This document shows positions 5,198-8,480 of a stretch of DNA of 8,480 bases, piece after piece. The position numbers were made by a program, and so were the translations under genes. This DNA comes from JACQSU01 sp964359785. Its GTDB lineage: Archaea; Nanobdellota; Nanobdellia; Woesearchaeales; JAGWAF01. Positions within the stretch are counted from its first letter, which is position 1; the number at the start of each line of letters is the position of its first letter. Location: NCBI GenBank assembly GCA_964359785.1, contig CAYHWL010000069.1, positions 1 to 8,480 of the forward strand, given 5' to 3'. The notes beneath the pieces were generated by a model that saw nothing but the letters and a program-made list of their open reading frames with translations, was not told where the DNA came from and ran no database searches.

Positions 5198-5995
5198 ATG
5201 GCAATCGATTTTGAGAATCTTACAAAAGGTCATACAGGCAGCGTTATTGGATTATTGGAGAAGATATTAAACGAAGAAAATCCCGTGCTTATAACTGGCT
5301 ATAATCTATACCAACAAAACTTATTTGCCCCACGCGCAACAGTCATTACTCATATGCACCAGGATGCTGTCTATAAGAAACAAATGTTATCTGATTTGGT
5401 CTTTTTAGGACATGATTTTGACTCATTGTTACATAATATTAGAGACAAATACGGGGTCCACCGGTGGAACCCCTATTTTGATATTGTGGGGAGTGATAAT
5501 AAGCCGCTTGAAGGTCTATTCATAAGATTGCGGAATTCGTCGGACTTCATTGATTTGAATCAAATTGGGAATCGAAACCAGATTCAAAATGGGGTAGAAG
5601 ACTATATTGCATTTTCATACGGGTGGGAAATCAATATCCCAATCCTTTCTTATAATACATTATTGTCTACATTGGATATGGTGTTGAATAAGAGTTGTTC
5701 AAGACGGGAGGACAATAACCAGCTTAATGAAGGATGCTGGGATAATGCTTATCAGACTCCAGTGATAGTCATTGGTGCTGGGCTAGTAGACTATAAGACC
5801 GAGCTCAAGAGTTTTGAGGAAGCCTCGATGTTCACATACTGCATCCTTGATTTCGAGGCAAATTTTATTGTCCAATCACGATTTGATGATCTCATTAAGA
5901 CTAGCCATTATAAGAATTTGCTGGAGTTTGGGTTCAAGAAAGAGGCCTGTCTGGTGAATAGGGCATTTCTAGAATACATAAATCCTGTTGGGTGA
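5198..5995 (+). CDS. Unrecognised 265-residue soluble protein
   Basis: No family recognised. The protein is mixed alpha/beta in appearance with no signal peptide or membrane helix, and has hydrophobic strands such as NPVLITGYNLY (28-38), NIPILSYNTLL (146-156) and TPVIVIGAGLVDY (187-199). A THMHQD segment at 51-56 resembles a metal motif but has no supporting histidines at the expected places. The ATG at 5198 is forced by an in-frame TAA nine codons upstream and no other start between. The gene is visibly more AT-rich than the redox and DedA genes, with many TTA, ATT and AGA codons, which may mark foreign origin. It is followed closely by the 90-residue gene, whose promoter sits across its stop codon. 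An operator-like double dyad precedes it. Confidence 0.75.
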   Translation: MAIDFENLTKGHTGSVIGLLEKILNEENPVLITGYNLYQQNLFAPRATVITHMHQDAVYKKQMLSDLVFLGHDFDSLLHNIRDKYGVHRWNPYFDIVGSDNKPLEGLFIRLRNSSDFIDLNQIGNRNQIQNGVEDYIAFSYGWEINIPILSYNTLLSTLDMVLNKSCSRREDNNQLNEGCWDNAYQTPVIVIGAGLVDYKTELKSFEEASMFTYCILDFEANFIVQSRFDDLIKTSHYKNLLEFGFKKEACLVNRAFLEYINPVG

Positions 5996-6005
5996 TTTTA
6001 TAAAG
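5996..6005 (+). promoter_or_regulatory. TATA-like box of the gene starting at 6026
   Basis: TTTTATAAAG, beginning one base after the TGA of the preceding gene, is centred 25-26 bases before the ATG at 6026. The 90-residue gene therefore seems to have its own leaderless promoter rather than relying only on the upstream gene. Confidence 0.65.
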
Positions 6006-6025
6006 CTGAGAAAAATGTGTAGACT

Positions 6026-6298
6026 ATGGTCAGTCGATACACAAAGAACCCTGAAAGGATTAGTAATTTGGATGAACTAAATCGGGTACTCGAGGCAATT
6101 TGTCAATATGGTAAATCAATCCATTCTGATGACGTAGGTGTTCTATTGATACAGAATATGAGCCTAGGTGCAGTGTATATGGTGTATTCTTATGAAGGAA
6201 CTAAGGAGATGTTTTTGGAAAAGAATCATTTTGAACGAGCAGTAAAATTTTATGATATGAAGTATTTTCTTGATTTGAAAGAGAAGTTCATCCAATAA
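6026..6298 (+). CDS. Unrecognised 90-residue protein
   Basis: A small soluble protein with no recognised family. It begins with a helical, charged segment (PERISNLDELNRVLEAICQYG), has a central hydrophobic beta-like segment (DVGVLLIQNMSLGAVYMVYSY) and ends in a charged helix (KYFLDLKEKFIQ). The alpha-beta-alpha order could be a small binding domain, but that is speculation. It has its own TATA-like box and the same AT-rich composition as the upstream 265-residue gene, suggesting the two arrived together. Its last 11 bases overlap the 3' end of the opposing large membrane protein gene. Confidence 0.65.
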   Translation: MVSRYTKNPERISNLDELNRVLEAICQYGKSIHSDDVGVLLIQNMSLGAVYMVYSYEGTKEMFLEKNHFERAVKFYDMKYFLDLKEKFIQ

Positions 6299-8480
6299 AC
6301 CAATATTCGTATTGTCTGTTCTGGATAGTTGACTGACGATCTTTTAGGTCGAAGACTGTCTGCTTTGATTGGTAGATATCGGCTGTGCCGTCTAGAGTGT
6401 CCAGGAAATCAATGTTGAAATAACCCGGTCTGGCAGATCCATGCTCTCTAGATTCTAGTATCTGCAGATATCGCAGTTTCACCGGGACGTCTGATTGGAA
6501 ATCATCTGTTTTGGTGTTGTCTTTGGTGATTGAGGTGTTTAGGTGTAATAGAGTGTCTTTTTCTCTCAAGATCAATTCGGAAGCTAAATTGTGCGGAGTG
6601 AGATTCAACTCATTGAGACAGGCTGTGAATGGGACTCCTGGAACCTGATCTGGATCTTTTGTATCACCACCAAAAATGCCAAGCCTTGTCACTGCGCAGT
6701 GGAGCGCTTTGTCTGCGCAACCCTGGCAGTAACTTGTCCACTGTTCTTTGTCTATCACTGCAGGCGGCTGGAGGGGGTTTTGGGCGGTAAGCAAGAGGAT
6801 CAAGAGCAAAAGGGATAGGACAACAAAGATCATCACACCTGAAAGCTGGGCTCTCCTTGGGAAGAAAAGGAATGCGATGAAGGCGATGGTAAAGATTGAA
6901 GTGGTGTTGAAGAAAGGATCTAGGGATTGACATCTTGAGGACTGGATGTATGCGGTGAGGGATCGGTTTAGCAGGGAGGCTGATTTGTCTTGGGTGGAAT
7001 AGAACGTGGAGGTCGAATTGTCCGCGATGAGCTGGAGTATGCCCCAGTTTGAGCTTAGGGTGTTGTTGAAGTTTGAAGATCTTAAAGTGTGGATGACTTG
7101 CGGGGTCCTGCTTTGCTCCCACTTGGCCAGTCTTAAAGTTGATTCTTGTATTAGCATATCATCAAAATGGGCAACGTATTCGTCACCTGATTCGTTTGAT
7201 TGGATCTGAATATCGATATCTCCAAGGATGTGGAATGGATCTAATGTGATGTTGATCTTGTTGGTTGAGAGTTTTGATTCTATTATCGGATGGAATTGGT
7301 CGTCAGTGTGCTGGAGATCAATTAGGGGGTTATCCTCTGTCCCTTCTTCTGATAAGATGTTGAAACCATAACGGGAGTAGGTGACTACGCCTGTCAAATG
7401 GATTGAATCATTGATTATCCGCGCGTCTGCTGGAGGGTCATTAAAGGAGATGGTATATGGTGGTTGGTTTCCTTCTCTGTCTATGCTGAAAGATTGGGCG
7501 AAAGTGAATGCTTTCTTGTAGATGCCGAGTTTCTTGTATTTGTCTAACTCCTTGAATTGGTAGATGTAACGGCCGGGAGAGCCTAGGGTGATTGACTCTA
7601 AGATTCCGTCTCTTAGAGAGATCGATGAGTTGAATCCCAGGATGTAGTGAGTGGCATCTTCTTCTCTGATTATCTGGAAGGCGTTTTGTGACTGGATAGT
7701 CAGATTGTCTTTGTTTTGGACTATAACTGCACTGGATGGGAGGGAAATATTTTGGGTGATGACCTCTATGGTCTTGTTCTGGGAAGAGATGGTCAGAATA
7801 GTTTTGTTGGTTGTGGGTTGGTCTTGGATGGTGTAGGTGACTGGTGTAGACGTGTTTATCTGGATGTGACCTACTTGCGGGGTCTTGAGTTGGGGGTTTG
7901 AGGTTGATGGTGCGGGGTTTTGGGTCTGGAGTTGGGTGTTATCAGCTGATATGGTGTCTCTTGTTAAAGTAGCATGGTCTGGAGTAAGCAGAGTGTTGTC
8001 GGATAAAGTGAGCCTGGCTAAAGGTTCTGTGAACTGGATGCCCCCTGTGACCGGCGTTATCCATGTGGGCGCTGTTGTCGGCTGGATATCTATAGGCGAT
8101 GAAATCTTTAGATCTTCCTTGATCGCTTGAGATAATTGCTCTTGGTTGAGATCATTGATTTGGACGGTTTCGTAGTTTGGTTGTTCCAGACTGTTTTGGA
8201 CTTGGTTCTGATCAACAGGCACCCTTGGAGGGATGATGTTCTTCGCTTTTAGTTGGTCTTTGTTTAGTTCTTTCAACGCTTCTCTTGGCATCTCATGTAT
8301 GATGACTTTGTCTGATGGGATATTCTTCACTTGGGAAGGAAGGACGTACTTGGAATACTCCGGCTTCCAAGATGGATTCTTGAAGACAGCTGGATAGACT
8401 TGAGGGTTCTGCATAAATGATTGGAGTTGCTGGGGCGAGAGGGATTGGAGGGAGGTGGATGTGATTGAAGGAGTTGCTAC
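6288..8480 (-). CDS. Large Ser/Thr/Asn/Gln-rich membrane-anchored protein, N-terminus beyond window
   Basis: The frame is open to the window edge: 22 further codons precede the Met at 8414 with no stop, so 730 C-terminal residues are visible and the start is missing. Numbering is from the Met at 8414. The N-terminal 100 residues are Gln/Pro-rich with a recurring L-[SN]-x-x-Q-L motif at -8, 50 and 89. Residues 110-480 are rich in beta-forming Ile/Thr/Ser and contain many N-x-S/T sequons, as in archaeal surface proteins. Two hydrophobic stretches at about 505-518 and 525-544, separated by RR, could form a helical hairpin. A cysteine group follows (C563, C566, C573, C599; CxxC at YCQGC) in a 160-residue soluble tail. 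Extracellular display with a cytoplasmic or membrane-proximal cysteine domain is inferred. No family recognised. It overlaps the 90-residue gene by 11 bases, tail to tail. Confidence 0.8.
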   Translation of the reverse strand, partial: VATPSITSTSLQSLSPQQLQSFMQNPQVYPAVFKNPSWKPEYSKYVLPSQVKNIPSDKVIIHEMPREALKELNKDQLKAKNIIPPRVPVDQNQVQNSLEQPNYETVQINDLNQEQLSQAIKEDLKISSPIDIQPTTAPTWITPVTGGIQFTEPLARLTLSDNTLLTPDHATLTRDTISADNTQLQTQNPAPSTSNPQLKTPQVGHIQINTSTPVTYTIQDQPTTNKTILTISSQNKTIEVITQNISLPSSAVIVQNKDNLTIQSQNAFQIIREEDATHYILGFNSSISLRDGILESITLGSPGRYIYQFKELDKYKKLGIYKKAFTFAQSFSIDREGNQPPYTISFNDPPADARIINDSIHLTGVVTYSRYGFNILSEEGTEDNPLIDLQHTDDQFHPIIESKLSTNKINITLDPFHILGDIDIQIQSNESGDEYVAHFDDMLIQESTLRLAKWEQSRTPQVIHTLRSSNFNNTLSSNWGILQLIADNSTSTFYSTQDKSASLLNRSLTAYIQSSRCQSLDPFFNTTSIFTIAFIAFLFFPRRAQLSGVMIFVVLSLLLLILLLTAQNPLQPPAVIDKEQWTSYCQGCADKALHCAVTRLGIFGGDTKDPDQVPGVPFTACLNELNLTPHNLASELILREKDTLLHLNTSITKDNTKTDDFQSDVPVKLRYLQILESREHGSARPGYFNIDFLDTLDGTADIYQSKQTVFDLKDRQSTIQNRQYEYWFIG

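Noticed and set aside
5348..5365. THMHQD in the 265-residue protein as an MBL-type HxHxDH metal site
   Set aside because: The last His of the motif is missing and no GHT, GD or downstream histidine motifs follow; the fold does not look like MBL.
6664..7122. 152-codon minus-strand frame inside the large surface protein gene
   Set aside because: His/Pro-rich composition typical of an out-of-frame shadow; the longer frame has membrane segments and continues through the region.

Overview
The window looks archaeal. Seven of the genes have an A/T-rich TATA-like box centred about 25-27 bases before the start codon. That is the spacing expected when transcription begins at, or within a base or two of, the start codon (leaderless mRNA). 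No tRNA or rRNA is visible to place it further. The small compact genes and many orphan proteins would suit a DPANN-type archaeon, but that is a weak inference. Genes are tightly packed, and at all three gene-gene convergences the 3' ends abut or overlap.

Layout. 1-661 (+): an MntA-type nucleotidyltransferase, possibly cut at its 5' end by the window edge, overlapping a HepT-type HEPN protein. Together they form an MNT/HEPN toxin-antitoxin pair. 663-1301 (-): a DedA-family membrane protein whose stop codon lies 1 base from the hepT stop. 1396-2172 (+): an unrecognised protein with a hydrophobic C-terminal third, divergent from DedA. 2138-4152 (-): a redox and sulfur pair, a thioredoxin-reductase-like flavoprotein followed by a metallo-beta-lactamase/rhodanese fusion resembling persulfide dioxygenases. 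Each of the two has its own promoter.

4197-4358: a non-coding element bounded by a perfect 15-bp inverted repeat, with a 10-bp second inverted repeat and a GC-rich hairpin nested inside. It is either a structured RNA or a small palindromic mobile element, and it is the most interesting object here. 4362-4808 (-): two 72-residue reading frames in the same frame, separated by one TAA codon. 4875-6298 (+): three orphan genes (a two-helix membrane peptide, a 265-residue protein and a 90-residue protein), with an operator-like pair of dyads in front of the second. 6288-8480 (-): the C-terminal 730 residues of a large Ser/Thr/Asn/Gln-rich membrane-anchored protein, whose start lies beyond the window.

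No CRISPR array, recognisable transposase or integrase is present. How the genes work together is clear only for the MntA/HepT pair and plausible for the TrxB/MBL-rhodanese pair. The stretch from 4197 to 6298 reads as an accessory island of unknown function.
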